Origin: Euphorbia lathyris | Taxonomy: Eukaryota; Streptophyta; Magnoliopsida; Malpighiales; Euphorbiaceae | Direction: 5' to 3' | DNA length: 64,000 nucleotides | NCBI RefSeq assembly: GCF_963576675.1 | Contig: NC_088915.1 | Coordinates: forward strand, 31,525,501 to 31,589,500 | Shown here: in pieces, positions 11,053 through 23,016 of the stretch | How the letters are laid out: each line of letters opens with the position of its first letter | Numbering within the stretch: the stretch's first letter is position 1 | The notes under the pieces: model-generated | What the model was told of the DNA's origin: nothing | Database searches by the model: none | Seen by the model: the letters and a program-made list of their open reading frames with translations, nothing else | Made by a program: the position numbers and the translations under genes

Positions 11053-14000
11053 TTACTGAAGAGGATTGAACATACCAATAGCTTCTCTCAGTATGCTGAA
11101 CTGCACACGGGCCAGTGGCTTCGTGAAGATATCCGCAAGCTGTTCGTCCGTTGGGACAAAGGTCAGCTTGATCTCACCCTTGAGTACATGGTCTCTAATG
11201 AAGTGATGTCTGATGCTGACATGCTTCATTCTGCTGTGTTGAATTGGGTTCTTTGAGAGATCAATTGCACTTTTGTTGTCACATTTGACTTCAATTGTCT
11301 TCGTTTGAACACCATAGTCTTCAAGTTGTTGCTTAATCCATAGGACTTGAGCAACACAATGACCCGCATCAATGTACTCAGCTTCAGTGGTAGATAGGGC
11401 TACTGACGCCTGCTTTTTACTGAACCAAGATACAAGACAACTTCCTAAGAAGTGACATCCTCCAGAGGTGCTTTTATGTTCCAGCTTATCCCGTCCATAG
11501 TCAGCGTCAGTGTATCCGATGAGTGTAAAATCATGAGTATTTGGATACCATAAACCTGCGTTCACTGAGCTTTGCAAATATCTAAGGATTCTTTTTACAG
11601 CAATGTAATGAGATTCCTTAGGGTTAGATTGATATCTAGCACAGTAGCATACTGAAAACTGAATGTCCGGTCTACTGGCTGTTAAGTAAAGTAGAGAGCC
11701 TATCATACCTCGATATAATTTGTTGTCTACTGACTTACCATTCTCGTCAGCGCAGAGGACAGTGTCAGTGCCCATAGGAGTGGATATTGGCTTGCAATTT
11801 TCCAAATCATATTTCTTTAATATCTCCTTGGCATATTTGGCTTGACTGATGAAGATGCCATTCTTTCCTTGTTTAATTTGAAGATCGAGGAAGAAGTTGA
11901 GTTCTCCCATCATGGACATTTCAAACTCAGTCTGCATTTGTTTGCTAAATTCCTTGCACATTGATTCGTTAGTTGCACCAAATATTATATCATCAACATA
12001 AATTTGGGCCAGCAGGGTATCTTTACCCTTTTTCTTAATGAATAAGGTTGTATCAGCTTTGCCTCTGACGTAATTTCTAGTCAGCAGGAAACTGGTCAGC
12101 CTCTCATACCAAGCACGTGGTGCTTGCTTGAGGCCGTACAGAGCCTTTTTGAGTTTGTAAACATGGTTTGGGAACTTAGGGTCCTCAAAACCTGGAGCTT
12201 GATTTACATAAACCTCCTCGTTTATAACTCCATTAAGAAAAGCACTTTTGACATCCATTTGGAATAATTTAAAGTTCATGTAAGATGCATATGCATATAG
12301 AATTCTAATTGCCTCTAGCCTTGCCACTGGGGCAAAGGTCTCACCGTAGTCAATACCTTCTTGCTGACTGTAGCCCTGAGCTACAAGCCTTGCTTTGTTC
12401 CTGACTACGTTTCCTTGTTCATCCATCTTGTTCCTGAAGACCCATCTTGTTCCGATGGTCTTTTGACTCTTTGGATGAGGCACTAACTCCCATACATCGT
12501 TTCTTCTAAATTGATCGAGCTCCTCTTGCATTGCGATCATCCAGAATTCATCGTACTCAGCTTCAGCGAAATTATTCAGTTCTTGTACTGAGACGAAGGC
12601 AACATTGCTGAGGTACTTCCTGAGTTGATTCCTCGTCATCAGGGTATTCCCAGCAGAATCAAGGATTGCACTTTCTGAGTGCCCTCTTGGAATCCTTATC
12701 TCTTTAGGTAGACTTATGTCTTGTGCTGTTTCTGTTTCAACAATCTCTGCAGAAGTAGATGGGTCAGTAAAAGTAATATTAGGTTCACTCTTACTCTTGG
12801 TCAGCCTTTTGGTGAATGACTCAGTAGCTGGTTCTTGGTCAGCGGTGGTTACTGAGTGTGGATCATCTTCGGTCAGCGGCTGGTATCTACCTGCAGGGTC
12901 AGTTTCGTCAAACTCTACATGCACTGACTCTTCTAAAACTTGAGTTCGCTTATTAAAAACTCTGTATGCTTTGCTGTTTGTTGAGTAGCCCAAAAAGATA
13001 GCCTCATCAGCTTTTGAATCAAACTTTGCTAAGCTATCTTTGGTATTTAAAATAAAACATCTACAGCCAAAGGCACGGAAGTATCCAATATTGGGCTTTC
13101 GTCCTTTCCAGAGTTCATAGGGGGTTTTCTTTAATATAGGTCTAACTAGAGCCCTATTAAGAATATAGCATGCTGTGTTAACAGCCTCTCCCCAAAAATA
13201 CTTTGGAAGCCTATGCTCATCCAGCATTGTCCTGGCTATTTCAACCAGAGTTCTGTTCTTCCTTTCTACAACCCCATTTTGCTGAGGTGTTCTAGGAGCA
13301 GAAAAATTATGGTCAATGCTGCTGGCTTCACAGAATTCAACAAACTTTTGGTTTTTGAATTCTCCACCATTATCACTACGGATGTGAGCTAATTTTAGGT
13401 CTTTTTCATTTTCAATTTTTCTAACCAAATTTGAAAATGTCTCAAAGATTTCATCCTTGCTGGTCAGCAAGATGACCCACGTATACCGAGAGAAGTCATC
13501 TACAATGACCAAGGAAAATCTTCTTCCACCCAGACTCAGCGGCTGGACTGGACCGAAGAGATCCAAGTGTAGTAACTCTAACGGACGCTTAGTTGAGACA
13601 ATATTTTTGCTATGAAAAGATTGTTTGGTTTGTTTTCCAGCTTCGCAAGCGTGGCATAATTGATCTTTTTCAAATTTAAGTTCAGGCAGTCCCTCAACCA
13701 ATTGCTTTCTTGCTAGTTTGGCCAGGAGGTCCATGCTTACATGACCAAGTCTCCTGTGCCATAGCCAGGAATTTTCTTCCTTTGATACTAAGCACACAGT
13801 TTTTGAAAACTTTTTCTCTAAGTCTAGCATAAAGACATTATCTATTCGAGGGGCAGTTAATATTAACTCATTTGTTTTACCCTCGTATATTTTACATCCA
13901 GTAGCATCAAATATAACTTTTCTCCCATTGTCACATAGCTGAGCTACGCTGAGTAAGTTATATTTGAGTCCGCTGACTAGGGAGACATATTCAATAGTAG

Positions 14001-15330
14001 GATTACCTCTGATGGTTCCTGACCCTACTATCTTACCCTTCTTGTTGTCTCCAAAACTTACACTTCCTCCTCGTTTACGCTCAAACGTGATGAACTGAGT
14101 TTCATCACCTGTCATATGCCTTGAGCATGCGCTGTCAATATACCACATCTTTGACTTCTCGGCACATCTCAGGCTTACCTCATTTGATTTCTCCTCGTCA
14201 TCTGATAGGTCAGCATGCTCAGAGACGCATGGCTCAGCAAGTTCGTCAGCCATGAAGCATATCTTCGCTGACTCGGTGGCCTCAGTTTCTATAGATGAAG
14301 ACTCATCACTGTCGCTCCAAGTAGCCACCATTGCCTTCTTCCCACTCTTCTTGTCTTTCCTCGGTGTGGGGCAGTTTGACTTAATATGGCCAGTTTGATG
14401 GCACTCAAAGCATGTAATGGGCTTTGAGCTGTCCTTTTTGTATTTGCTGTCACTTGAGTCAGCCTTATACTTATCAAACTTTCTGTAAGGCTTTTTAGAG
14501 TATTTTTCACTCTTCTTGAATAGCCTTTTCATCTTCCTTGTGAACATAGCCATCTCCTCATCGTCAGTTGAACTCCCGTCAGTGGAGTTAGCTTTCATGA
14601 CAAGGGATTTCTGCTTCTTGTCTTCAGATTTTTCCTTCACCTCAAAGTTTTTCATGGATATCTCATGGGTCAGCAATGCACCGATGAGTTCGTCATATTT
14701 GTAGGTGGTTAAATCCTGAGCTTCCTCAACTGCTGTCTTCTTTGCTTGCCAATCTTTAGGAAGACTCCTGAGTATCTTTTTGACTTGTTCTTCCTCAGTG
14801 AAGATTTTTCCAAGTCTCTTGAGCTCATTAATGATGTTGGTGAACCTTGCATTCATGTCTGAAATGCCCTCATCTTTGTTCATCTCGAACAGCTCGTACA
14901 GTCTCATCTGCTGATTCACCTTGGACTCTTTTACTTTATTTGTTCCCTCGTAGGTGACTTCCAGCTTTCTCCAGATCTTTTGTGCTGACTCACAACCTGA
15001 GATTTTATTATATTCTGCAGCATCGAGCGCACAGTGAAGCATATTGATAGCCGAAGCGTGATTTTGAAGCTTCTTAAGATCATCCTCTGTCCATTTGGCC
15101 TCAGCTTTTACAGCTGTTTGGCCAGCCACAACCTCGATAGGTACAAATGGGCCTTGGACTATAGATAGCCAGGCACTCATATTTGTAGCCTGAATGAAGT
15201 TTTTCATCCTATTCTTCCAGAAGCTATAGTTTGACCCGAAGAATAGGGGAGGCCTAGTAATGGACAACCCCTCAGGCAGTATTTGAGTTGTTTGGTTTCC
15301 AGGGAGAAACCGAGTGCTGTTTTCGCCCAT
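11053..15330 (-). CDS. Gag-Pol polyprotein of the younger Sirevirus-like copia element
   Basis: A 1425-residue uninterrupted polyprotein. Gag occupies about 1-390, with a CCHC knuckle at C307, C310, H315, C320. The protease motif is DSA at D399 ([10 protein letters not shown]). The integrase zinc-binding domain has H525, H530, C559, C562; the integrase core has D590, D653 and E689, with 35 residues between the last two. Reverse transcriptase carries YVDD at 1111-1114. RNase H shows D1275, E1316 and D1351, ending with the DIFTKPLA block. All catalytic residues are present. The ATG follows the PBS by about 50 nt. Domain order (integrase before reverse transcriptase) is copia. Gag and pol are fused in one frame, unlike the older copy, where a 593-nt segment separates them. 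The protein could be functional, and could mobilise relatives in trans. Confidence 0.97.
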   Translation of the reverse strand: MGENSTRFLPGNQTTQILPEGLSITRPPLFFGSNYSFWKNRMKNFIQATNMSAWLSIVQGPFVPIEVVAGQTAVKAEAKWTEDDLKKLQNHASAINMLHCALDAAEYNKISGCESAQKIWRKLEVTYEGTNKVKESKVNQQMRLYELFEMNKDEGISDMNARFTNIINELKRLGKIFTEEEQVKKILRSLPKDWQAKKTAVEEAQDLTTYKYDELIGALLTHEISMKNFEVKEKSEDKKQKSLVMKANSTDGSSTDDEEMAMFTRKMKRLFKKSEKYSKKPYRKFDKYKADSSDSKYKKDSSKPITCFECHQTGHIKSNCPTPRKDKKSGKKAMVATWSDSDESSSIETEATESAKICFMADELAEPCVSEHADLSDDEEKSNEVSLRCAEKSKMWYIDSACSRHMTGDETQFITFERKRGGSVSFGDNKKGKIVGSGTIRGNPTIEYVSLVSGLKYNLLSVAQLCDNGRKVIFDATGCKIYEGKTNELILTAPRIDNVFMLDLEKKFSKTVCLVSKEENSWLWHRRLGHVSMDLLAKLARKQLVEGLPELKFEKDQLCHACEAGKQTKQSFHSKNIVSTKRPLELLHLDLFGPVQPLSLGGRRFSLVIVDDFSRYTWVILLTSKDEIFETFSNLVRKIENEKDLKLAHIRSDNGGEFKNQKFVEFCEASSIDHNFSAPRTPQQNGVVERKNRTLVEIARTMLDEHRLPKYFWGEAVNTACYILNRALVRPILKKTPYELWKGRKPNIGYFRAFGCRCFILNTKDSLAKFDSKADEAIFLGYSTNSKAYRVFNKRTQVLEESVHVEFDETDPAGRYQPLTEDDPHSVTTADQEPATESFTKRLTKSKSEPNITFTDPSTSAEIVETETAQDISLPKEIRIPRGHSESAILDSAGNTLMTRNQLRKYLSNVAFVSVQELNNFAEAEYDEFWMIAMQEELDQFRRNDVWELVPHPKSQKTIGTRWVFRNKMDEQGNVVRNKARLVAQGYSQQEGIDYGETFAPVARLEAIRILYAYASYMNFKLFQMDVKSAFLNGVINEEVYVNQAPGFEDPKFPNHVYKLKKALYGLKQAPRAWYERLTSFLLTRNYVRGKADTTLFIKKKGKDTLLAQIYVDDIIFGATNESMCKEFSKQMQTEFEMSMMGELNFFLDLQIKQGKNGIFISQAKYAKEILKKYDLENCKPISTPMGTDTVLCADENGKSVDNKLYRGMIGSLLYLTASRPDIQFSVCYCARYQSNPKESHYIAVKRILRYLQSSVNAGLWYPNTHDFTLIGYTDADYGRDKLEHKSTSGGCHFLGSCLVSWFSKKQASVALSTTEAEYIDAGHCVAQVLWIKQQLEDYGVQTKTIEVKCDNKSAIDLSKNPIQHSRMKHVSIRHHFIRDHVLKGEIKLTFVPTDEQLADIFTKPLARVQFSILREAIGMFNPLQ

Positions 15331-15378
15331 GGTAGGGATCAGCTCAAGGTTGTTAGACCTTTTAAAGTGAGCTTTTAA

Positions 15379-15390
15379 GCTCTGATACCA
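15379..15390 (-). promoter_or_regulatory. Primer-binding site, initiator tRNA-Met
   Basis: Minus strand TGGTATCAGAGC, complementary to the 3' end of plant initiator tRNA-Met, two bases from the 5' LTR end at 15393. Confidence 0.93.
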
Positions 15391-15392
15391 CT

Positions 15393-16726
15393 TGTTGGTC
15401 CCTTGTAAGGTTGCAAGTATAGTTCCAAGGGGGGGTTAGGAACTATTTAAACTTTTTCTCAATTAGGGCAGACTTCTTTTTCTAAGGAAAAAGGTTTTGA
15501 CAGTGGCGCTGAGTAAACAGCAAGACACTGGCTTAGTCAACTGGTGACTAGGTCAGTTTCTTAGCTTGAGTCAGGAGATAGCACTTAGAGTCTATTCCTG
15601 AGCTCAGATGTTCAGCACGCACTACTCTACTTGACCTCTTTACTTGGTCAGTTTTTGGTTATTTTAAGCAAGCAATATATATAAGGAGTTAAAGGTAAGA
15701 AATACTTCACTCAGCAGATTTATCCAGGTTCGACTTCTTCTAAGCCTACGTCCTGTCCCCGGAACACGTTTCGAGATTTCGAATCCTCTACTGAGCTCTT
15801 TAAAGGTAGAGCCTCAAACCTTTTACAATCTTAGCAACTGAGTATGACAAGAGTACTTTCCTCTATACCTCTACTCAATCCTAATCTCTCGCTGAGTACT
15901 AAAACCGAGTACTCAGCCTCTCGTTTCTATCTCTAGAAATGATAAGTGTTTTGTCCTATACAAAGATTTGTTGAGACACTTTAGACGATTGAAACAATCC
16001 CTCTAGACTTTTACACAGATATAAGAATTGTAGTGTAAGATTTGCTTTGCTTCTTTGCTTGCAAAACTTGTGTAGAAATTTGGTCAGCGTAATGGCTTGA
16101 TCAAGTTCTGTGTGAAGTGAAGCTTCTGATGGCACTATTTATAGAGACGTCTGGGCATCGGTCATTTCGAATTTCGAAATAACCGTTGGAGGGAAATGGC
16201 TACATGTCGTTGTCATCCTGACTTGCTCAGAGCTCTCGGCCAATCAGAATTGTGTATCTTCTGTCCTCGGTCAGCTCAGCAGACTGTCTCTCCTTTTATG
16301 GTAAAGTCAACTGGACAGCATACTGTGTCGTCTGAACTTTACCCAAAGGGGAAAAACTTTGTCTGGAAGTTTTCCTTTGCCAGCTGCTGTCTTGTACGTT
16401 TGTCGAATCTACTCAGCAGCTTCATCTTAAAGTTGTTCCCGAAGGTCTTCTAGATCCTTCTCATGCTGAGTTGCGTTTTGTCCAGAACGGCAACATTTTG
16501 ACAAACGCGGGCCGAGTTGTACTGAGTTGTTTGACTTGGGCCTTGGATTTCGTATTGGGCTTGGGCCTTTTAATTCTTATGTCTTATAACAGTTTTAACT
16601 CAACATTGAACAAACACATTAGTAGAATAAATCAAAGCATTTAAACTTAGTGTGTTTAGAATATGTATTTCAATTATACTTAAACAATTTTGTCAAATCA
16701 AAATTATGTGGAAAGGTGTTTCAACA
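15393..16726 (-). repeat. 5' LTR of the younger copia element
   Basis: 1334 bp, TG to CA. The minus-strand TATA-like CTATAAATAG is at 16144-16135. CATAG follows at 16727-16731 as the target duplication. Confidence 0.95.
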
Positions 16727-16731
16727 CATAG

Positions 16732-19730
16732 GTCATCTTGATCTCACCCTTGAGTACATGGTCTCTGATGAAGTGATGCCTAATGCTGACATGCTTCATC
16801 CTGCTGTGTTGGATTGGATTTTTGGATAAGTCAATGGCACTCTTATTGTCACATTTGACTTCGATTGTTTTTGTTTGTACTCCATAATCCTCCAGCTGTT
16901 GCTTAATCTATAGGACTTATGCCACACAGCTTCCATCTGCAATGTACTCAGCTTCAGTGGTTGACAGGGCAACTAACGACTGCTTCTTGCTGAACCAAGA
17001 CACTAGACAGCTTCCAAGGAAGTGACATCCTCCTGAAGTGCTTTTACGCTCCAGCTTATCTCGTCCATAGTCAGTGTCAGTGTATCCAATGAGTGTGAAG
17101 TCATTTGTGTTTGGATACCATAAACCTGCATTTACTGAGCTTTGCAAATATCTAAAAATTCTTTTCACAGCTATATAGTGAGATTCCCTGGGGTCAGCTT
17201 GATATCTCACATAGTAACATACTGAGTACTGAATGTCTGGCCTACTAGCAGTTAGATAAAGTAGAGAGCCAATCATACCTCGATATAACTTACTGTCTAC
17301 TGACTTACCTTTCTCATCAGCACAAAGCACAGTGTTAGTACCCATTGGGGTAGATATAGGGTTACATCCTTCCATATAAAATTTCTTCAATATCTCCTTA
17401 GCATACTTGGTCTGACTAATGAAGATGCCATTTTTACCTTGTTTGATTTGAAGTCCAAGGAAGAAGTTGAGTTCTCCCATCATTGACATCTCAATCTCAG
17501 TTTGCATCTGTTTGCTAAACTCCTTGCATATGGTTTCGTTAGTAGCACCAAAGATAATATCATCTACATATATTTGTGCCAACAGGGTATCTTTACCCTT
17601 TTTCTTAATGAATAAGGTTGTGTCAGCTTTTCCTCTAACATAGTTCCTGGTCAGCCTTTCGTACCAAGCACGTGGTGCTTGCTTTAGGCCGTACAGAGCC
17701 TTTTTGAGTTTATAAACATGGTTTGGGAATTTTGAATCCTCAAACCCTGGAGGCTGACTAACATAAACCTTTTCATTTATAACTCCATTAAGAAATGCGC
17801 TCTTAACATCAATTTGGAACAATTTAAAGTTCATAAAACTAGCATATGCATACAATATTCTTATTGCCTCTAACCTAGCTACGGGTGCAAAGGTCTCACC
17901 ATAGTCAATACCTTCCTGCTGACTGTAACCTTGAGCTACAAGTCTGGCTTTGTTTCTGACTACATTACCTTGTTCGTCTAGCTTGTTGCGAAATACCCAC
18001 TTCGTACCAATGGTCTTTTGATTCTTCGGTTTAGGCACTAAATCCCATACTTCATTTCTCTTGAACTGATCAAGTTCCTCTTGCATATCGTTTATCCAAA
18101 ATTCATCGTGCTCAGCTTCTGAGAAGTTCTTTGGCTCATGAACTGAGACGAACACAACAATACTGAGATATCTCCTGAGTTGATTTCTGGTCATCAGGGT
18201 GTTCTCAACAGCATCAAGGATGGACTTCTCTGAGTGTCCTCTTGGAATCTTGATTTCTTTTGGCAGCGTTGAGTTTTCAGGAATCGGTGTTTCAACAATC
18301 TATGCAGGATTATATTGGTCAGCAAAGATAATTTCAGGTTCATTTTTACCTTTGGTCAGCCCTTGAGGTGATGACTCAGTGGCTCTATTTTGGTCAGCAG
18401 AAGCTGAGCATGGGTCATCTTCGGTAAGCTGACTTGTCTTCCCTGCAGGGTCAATTTCATCGAACTCAATATGTACAGACTCTTCTACGACCTGAGGTCG
18501 TTTATTAAACACCCTATATGCTTTGCTGTTTGTTTAGTACCCTAAGAAGATAGCTTCATCAGCTTTAGAATCAAATTTAGCAAGGTTGTCTTTAGTATTT
18601 AAGATGAAACATTTACAACCAAAGGCACGAAAATATCCAATGTTGGGTTTTCGTCCTTTCCAAAGTTCATAGGGGGTTTTCTTAAGTATAGGTCTAACTA
18701 AAGCCCTATTGAGTATATAGCAAGCTGTGTTGACAGCCTCACCCCAGAAATACTTTGGAAGCCTATTCTCACTCAGCATTGTCCTGGCTATTTCAACTAA
18801 GGTTCTGTTCTTCCTTTCAACTACCACATTTTGTTGAGGAGTTCTAGGAGCAGAAAAATTATGGTCAATGCCGCTGACTTCACAGAATTCATCAAATTGT
18901 TGGTTTTTGAATTCTCCGCCATTATCACTTCGGATGTGAGATAATTTTAGGTCTTTGTCATTTTCTAGTTTTCTAATTAGTGTTGAGAACATCTCAAAAG
19001 CTTCATCCTTGCTACTCAGCAAGATGACCCAAGTATACCGAGAGAAATCATCTACAATGACCAAGGAAAATCTCTTACCACCCAAGCTCAGCGGCTGGAC
19101 CGGTCCGAAAAGATCCAAGTGTAGTAATTCTAACGGACGCTTGGTTGAGACTACATTTTTACTATGAAAAGACTTTTTGGTTTGTTTACCTTGCTGACAA
19201 GCATTGCATAATTGATCCTTCTCAAATTTAAGTTTGGGCAAACCCTCAACTAATTGCTTTCTTGCTAATTTGGCAAGGAGGTCCATGCTCACATGACCAA
19301 GTCTCCTATGCCATAGCCAGGAATTATCTTCCTTTGACACTAAGCATATGTTTTTTGAAAACTTCTTTTCTAAACTCAGCATGAAAACATTGTCAATACG
19401 AGGGGCAGTTAAAATTAAATCATTTGTTTTACCCTCGAGTATCCGACACTCAGTGGCATCAAATACAACCTTTCTACCACTGTCACACATCTGAGCCACG
19501 CTCAATAGATTATCCTTGAGGCCCCTGACTAGGGAGACTGACTCAATAGTGGGATTTCCTCCGATAGTACCTGATCCTACTATCTTACCCTTTTTGTTGT
19601 CTCCGAAACTTACATTTCCTCCTCGTTTATGCACAAGTGTTATGAATTGAGTTTCATCACCAATCATATGCCTCGAGCATGCACTGTCAATATACCATAG
19701 CTTTGACTTCTCAGCACATCTCAGGCTCAC
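16732..19730 (-). pseudogene. Pol of the older copia element (main part), four nonsense codons
   Basis: Protease ([11 protein letters not shown]), integrase ([14 protein letters not shown], then TPQQN followed by VVVER rather than GVVER), reverse transcriptase (YVDDIIFG) and RNase H in one minus-strand frame. Stops interrupt at 18534-18536, 18300-18302, 16917-16919 and 16908-16910. Reverse transcriptase also lacks five codons that the younger copy has before TRNYVRGK. The frame continues at 6197-6092 across the younger insertion. It lies in a different frame from gag (19742-21484); the pol frame opens only at 19745, four bases before the gag stop ends. The open stretch begins at a TTG (19736), not an ATG, so it cannot be an independent start. 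Confidence 0.9.
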
Positions 19731-20323
19731 CTGCAATTGAACTAGTTATCTTTAGGTACCCAATTCTTTTTGGGTCCTCGTTTGTTAGAATGAACAGGTG
19801 AAGCATCATATATTATTTTGTGACGGCATATATTTATGGTGTGGCCATCTTTTCCACAAAAGTCACAATAAACTACCCTTTGAGGGTGTTTCCATTTTTG
19901 GTCAGCACGATGGTACTGAGCATACCAACACACACTTACAGTGTGTCCTCTTTTTCCACAACAGTCACACTGACTGTTCTGCTGAGTGTACCGTCTTTGC
20001 TGACTAGTACCTGAATACTCATCATTTGGGTAGAACCTTTTCTTAGCCGATGAACTCAGCTGGTTCTGTATTGAAGTGATGTCCTTTCTCAGTTTCTTAG
20101 AATCTGATTGGACTTCCGAGACAAACCGATGCATGATTTTTAGATTTTCATCTTGCCTGCTATTGTCTTGGAGCAGATGTCGGAGGTTACTGAGTTTGAC
20201 CTCTTCAATCTCATCACACCGCCTGCTGAGTGCTCTTATTTTCTTGTTACACTTTTTGGTCAGTGTATAGAGATCACTCAGGGCATTAACCATTTCATTT
20301 CTGAGCAAGGATATAGATGTTAC
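19731..20323 (-). other. Intron-like (exitron-like) segment between gag and pol, older element
   Basis: On minus the segment reads GAG|GTAACATC at its start and CAATTGCAG|GTGAGCC at its end: canonical GT-AG borders, 593 nt. Removal joins codons E-V-S-L-R-C in frame, exactly as at the matching place in the younger element (AATGAGGTAAGCCTG near 14170-14185). 593 nt is not a multiple of three and removal corrects the gag-to-pol frame difference. A deletion between AGGTRA repeats would give the same product, so splicing is a hypothesis. Confidence 0.5.
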
Positions 20324-21484
20324 CTCATTAGAGTATTCCTCATGATCAGACTCATCGGAGAGGTCAGCTTGCTCAGATCGGCAGTCATCAGCAGCTTCGT
20401 CAGCCATAAAACAGATGTTTGCTGACTCAGTGGCATCAGCTTCTGATGAGGTTGACTCATCACTGTCACTCCATATGGCCACCATTGCCTTTCTACTGCC
20501 CTTCTTTTCTTTCTTCAGAGTAGGACAGCTTGACTTGATGTGCCCAGTTTGATGGCATTCGAAACATGTAACAGGCTTGGAGCTATCCTTCTTATGTCTG
20601 CTATCGCTAGACTCAGCTCTGTATTTATCACTTCTTTTAAATGGCCTTTTGATGTTCTTATCGCTTTTCCTAAACAGCTTCTTCACCTTCCTTGTGAACA
20701 TGGCCATTTTCTCATCATCTGATGAGTCAGCTTCTGTTGAATCAGCTTTCATGACAAGAGATTTTTGCTTCTTGTCCAAAGACTTTTCTTTAGCCTCAAA
20801 ATTCTTCATGGAGATCTCGTGGGTCAGCAGAGATCCGATGAGCTCATCGTATTTATATGTGGTCAGGTCCTGAGCTTTTTCCACCGCTGTCTTCTTAGCT
20901 TGCCAACTCTTGGGGAGACTTCTCAAGATTTTCTTCACCTGTTCTTCTTCCATGAAGTTCTTACCTAGTCTCTTAAGCTCATTTATGATGTTGGTGAACC
21001 TTGAGTTCATCTCAGAGATGTCTTCATTTTCGTTCATCTCAAACAGCTCGTATAGTCTCATGTGTTGATTCACCTTGGACTCCTTGACCTTGCTGGTTCC
21101 TTCATAGGTCACTTCCAGCTTCTTCCAAATTTCCTGTGCTGACTCACAACTTGAAATTTTGTTGTACTCTGCAGCATCTAACACACAGTGAAGCATATTG
21201 ATAGCCGAATCATTATTTTGTAATTTTTTAAGGTCATCCTCTGACCACTTAGACTCACTCTTGATAGATTTTACTCCGTCAATAATCTCATAGGGAACAA
21301 ACGGGCCTTGGACTATAGCCAGCCATGCACTCATGTTTGTTGCCTGGATGAAGTTTTTCATTCTGTTCTTCCAAAATGTATAGTTTAACCCGAAGAACAA
21401 AGGAGGCCGACTAATTGATAACCCCTCAGGGAGTATCTGTGTTGTTTGATTTCCTGGAAGGAAATGAGTGTTGTTCTCAGCCAT
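19742..21484 (-). CDS. Gag of the older copia element with extended zinc-finger C-terminus
   Basis: A 580-residue open frame starting [16 protein letters not shown]. The first 370 residues match the younger Gag and include the knuckle [14 protein letters not shown]. The last 190 have no counterpart there: a coiled-coil-like helix (about 395-480) and two further CCHC fingers, CDCCGKRGHTVSVC and CDFCGKDGHTINIC, then a KNWVPKDN end. Gag stops at TAG (19742-19744). Because the unique C-terminus coincides with an intron-like segment (19731-20323), this protein may be the product of unspliced RNA, with spliced RNA giving Gag-Pol. No nonsense mutation is present, in contrast to pol. Confidence 0.85.
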   Translation of the reverse strand: MAENNTHFLPGNQTTQILPEGLSISRPPLFFGLNYTFWKNRMKNFIQATNMSAWLAIVQGPFVPYEIIDGVKSIKSESKWSEDDLKKLQNNDSAINMLHCVLDAAEYNKISSCESAQEIWKKLEVTYEGTSKVKESKVNQHMRLYELFEMNENEDISEMNSRFTNIINELKRLGKNFMEEEQVKKILRSLPKSWQAKKTAVEKAQDLTTYKYDELIGSLLTHEISMKNFEAKEKSLDKKQKSLVMKADSTEADSSDDEKMAMFTRKVKKLFRKSDKNIKRPFKRSDKYRAESSDSRHKKDSSKPVTCFECHQTGHIKSSCPTLKKEKKGSRKAMVAIWSDSDESTSSEADATESANICFMADEAADDCRSEQADLSDESDHEEYSNEVTSISLLRNEMVNALSDLYTLTKKCNKKIRALSRRCDEIEEVKLSNLRHLLQDNSRQDENLKIMHRFVSEVQSDSKKLRKDITSIQNQLSSSAKKRFYPNDEYSGTSQQRRYTQQNSQCDCCGKRGHTVSVCWYAQYHRADQKWKHPQRVVYCDFCGKDGHTINICRHKIIYDASPVHSNKRGPKKNWVPKDN

Positions 21485-21533
21485 TTACAGGGATCAGCTC
21501 AAGATAGTTTTATCTTGAATAGTGAGCTACTGT

Positions 21534-21545
21534 GCTCCGATACCA
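21534..21545 (-). promoter_or_regulatory. Primer-binding site of the older copia element
   Basis: Minus strand TGGTATCGGAGC, one mismatch to the initiator tRNA-Met site of the younger copy, next to the LTR end at 21548. Confidence 0.88.
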
Positions 21546-21547
21546 CT

Positions 21548-23016
21548 TGTTGGTCCCGACTAACTTAATATGATTAGTTCCAAGGGGGGGAGGGTTAGGA
21601 ACTAATGTAACTTTTTCGCTTAATAATGCTGACTTAATTAAATGTTTGATAATTTAACTCAGCTTTAGGTCAGCAAGGCTGAGTGAAGTGTGAGACAGCT
21701 TTAATCAGACGCTGACTAGAGCTGTTTCAATTGTGAGTTGGGAGATAACACTTTAGGTCAGCTTCCAACTCAGTACTCTAATTACTCAGCGTCGGCTTGT
21801 ACAAATTATATACTGAGTGATTTAAGCAAGCAACACATACATATATATATATCAAAGGAAAGGGTTAGAGATTACTCAACAGTCTTATCCTGGTTCGGCC
21901 TCACCGCCTACGTCCAGTCCCCAGAATCCCTCCGGGCTTTTTCAATCCACTACTGAGCTCTTTAAAGGTAGAGCACAAACCATTTACAAAGTAATTGAGT
22001 ATGAAAGAGTACCATCCTCTATTCGTCTACTCAATCCTACTGAGCGCTATAACCCAACACTCAAATTTTCTCTACCGCTGAGTACTAAAACCGAGTACTC
22101 AGCTTCACTCTACTAACCTTTACGATTGATACAAAATTGTTCTATCTAAATGAAGAACACTTTAGATGAATACAAATTCACTCTAGACTTTTACACAATG
22201 ATTGGAAATTGGGTGTAAGAGCTTGCTTTGTTTTCAGACAGCTTCTATTTTGGATTTTCACTCTTGTGAAGATTTGTTTTTCTGTCTGTATTGGCTTGTA
22301 TGTGTCGTAAGGATCCAAGTGATGAACTTGTCCTTTTATAGTGAATTCTGAAGCTTCAAATAATTTGAATACCGACATATCCGCTGGGAGTAACGGTCTT
22401 CAATCGTCATTCATTGGTCAGCTTCTAGAATCGTAGGCCAATCCTGTCGTCTGATTTTAGCAGCCGTCAGGCTTGCTAGTTTCGTCTTCTTCCGCCAGGT
22501 TCATCTTCTAGCGCCAGTTTTGTCTTCTTGCCAAATGCCAGGTGATCCATACGTCTCGAAAAGGTCTCTAGGTGGATTTTCGAGGCTTCTGAATTGTTGC
22601 AGACCTGTGTCGGACTTTGTCTTTTAGTCAACGGATCATTGGCGCTGTCTTGACGAATACTCAGCTTGATTGTTCGGCTTTACCTTCAATCTTTTTCTTT
22701 ATCTATGCTGAGTTACATTTTACTCAGCTTCTTCGTTCGGCTTCGCCTTCAAGCGTTATTCTAAAGAAGACTTTTCTTTTAACAAGGCTGAGTTACATTC
22801 TTCTCAGCTTCTGATGTGTATCTTTGCTCATGCTGACTTCGTTCTGTCTTTCTTTATATTGAACGCTTAGTTCCTGTTCTCGTTAGTAAACTTACTCAAC
22901 ATTGGACAAACTTATTAGTACAATTAAATCAAAGCACTTAAATTTAATTGTCTTAATTATGGGATTAACTTAAATAATTTTGTCAAATCAAAATCATGTG
23001 GAAAGGTGTTTCAACA
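21548..23016 (-). repeat. 5' LTR of the older copia element
   Basis: 1469 bp, TGTTGGTCCC to TTTCAACA on plus. A CTATAAAA box lies at 22341-22334 on minus. Its ends and several inner blocks match the younger LTR, but the middle has diverged, so the two are different subfamilies. Confidence 0.92.

Larger units (their letters stand above)
6198..16726 (-). mobile_element. Younger, complete Sirevirus-like Ty1/copia element
   Basis: A 10,529-bp element with LTRs at 6198-7530 and 15393-16726, each TGTTGGTCCC to TTTCAACA on plus, flanked by the perfect duplication CATAG (6193-6197 and 16727-16731). The LTRs differ by about 27 substitutions and one G insertion by eye (about 2%), less than those of the host element, as nesting requires. 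On minus the order is 5' LTR, PBS, gag-pol, ORF3 promoter, ORF3, PPT, 3' LTR. Gag-Pol is open throughout; ORF3 is broken. It inserted into the RNase H end of pol of an older member of the same family. Confidence 0.95.
1..23016 (-). mobile_element. Older Sirevirus-like Ty1/copia element, interrupted by two later insertions
   Basis: LTR retrotransposon read on the minus strand: 5' LTR 21548-23016, primer-binding site, gag, pol, third ORF, polypurine tract, 3' LTR 1-503 (cut by the window edge). Positions 1-503 align end to end with 22514-23016 with about 19 mismatches counted by eye (3.8%). It is split by a solo LTR (4655-5930) and by a complete related element (6198-16726). Removing the latter plus one 5-bp repeat joins the pol frame exactly. 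Gag sequence, an initiator-tRNA-Met primer site, long LTRs and an ORF 3' of pol all fit the Sirevirus/SIRE group. Pol and ORF3 carry nonsense mutations, so this copy is dead. GTTGC (23017-23021) would be the right target duplication; its partner lies outside the window. Confidence 0.9.

Noticed and set aside
14516..14704. Plus-strand ORFs over the copia gag-pol regions
   Set aside because: They are antisense to well-supported coding frames and have biased hydrophobic composition typical of reverse-complement reading.
6198..16726. Integrated pararetrovirus or retrovirus
   Set aside because: Domain order integrase then reverse transcriptase, LTRs and initiator-Met primer site are those of a Ty1/copia element; ORF3 has no envelope features.
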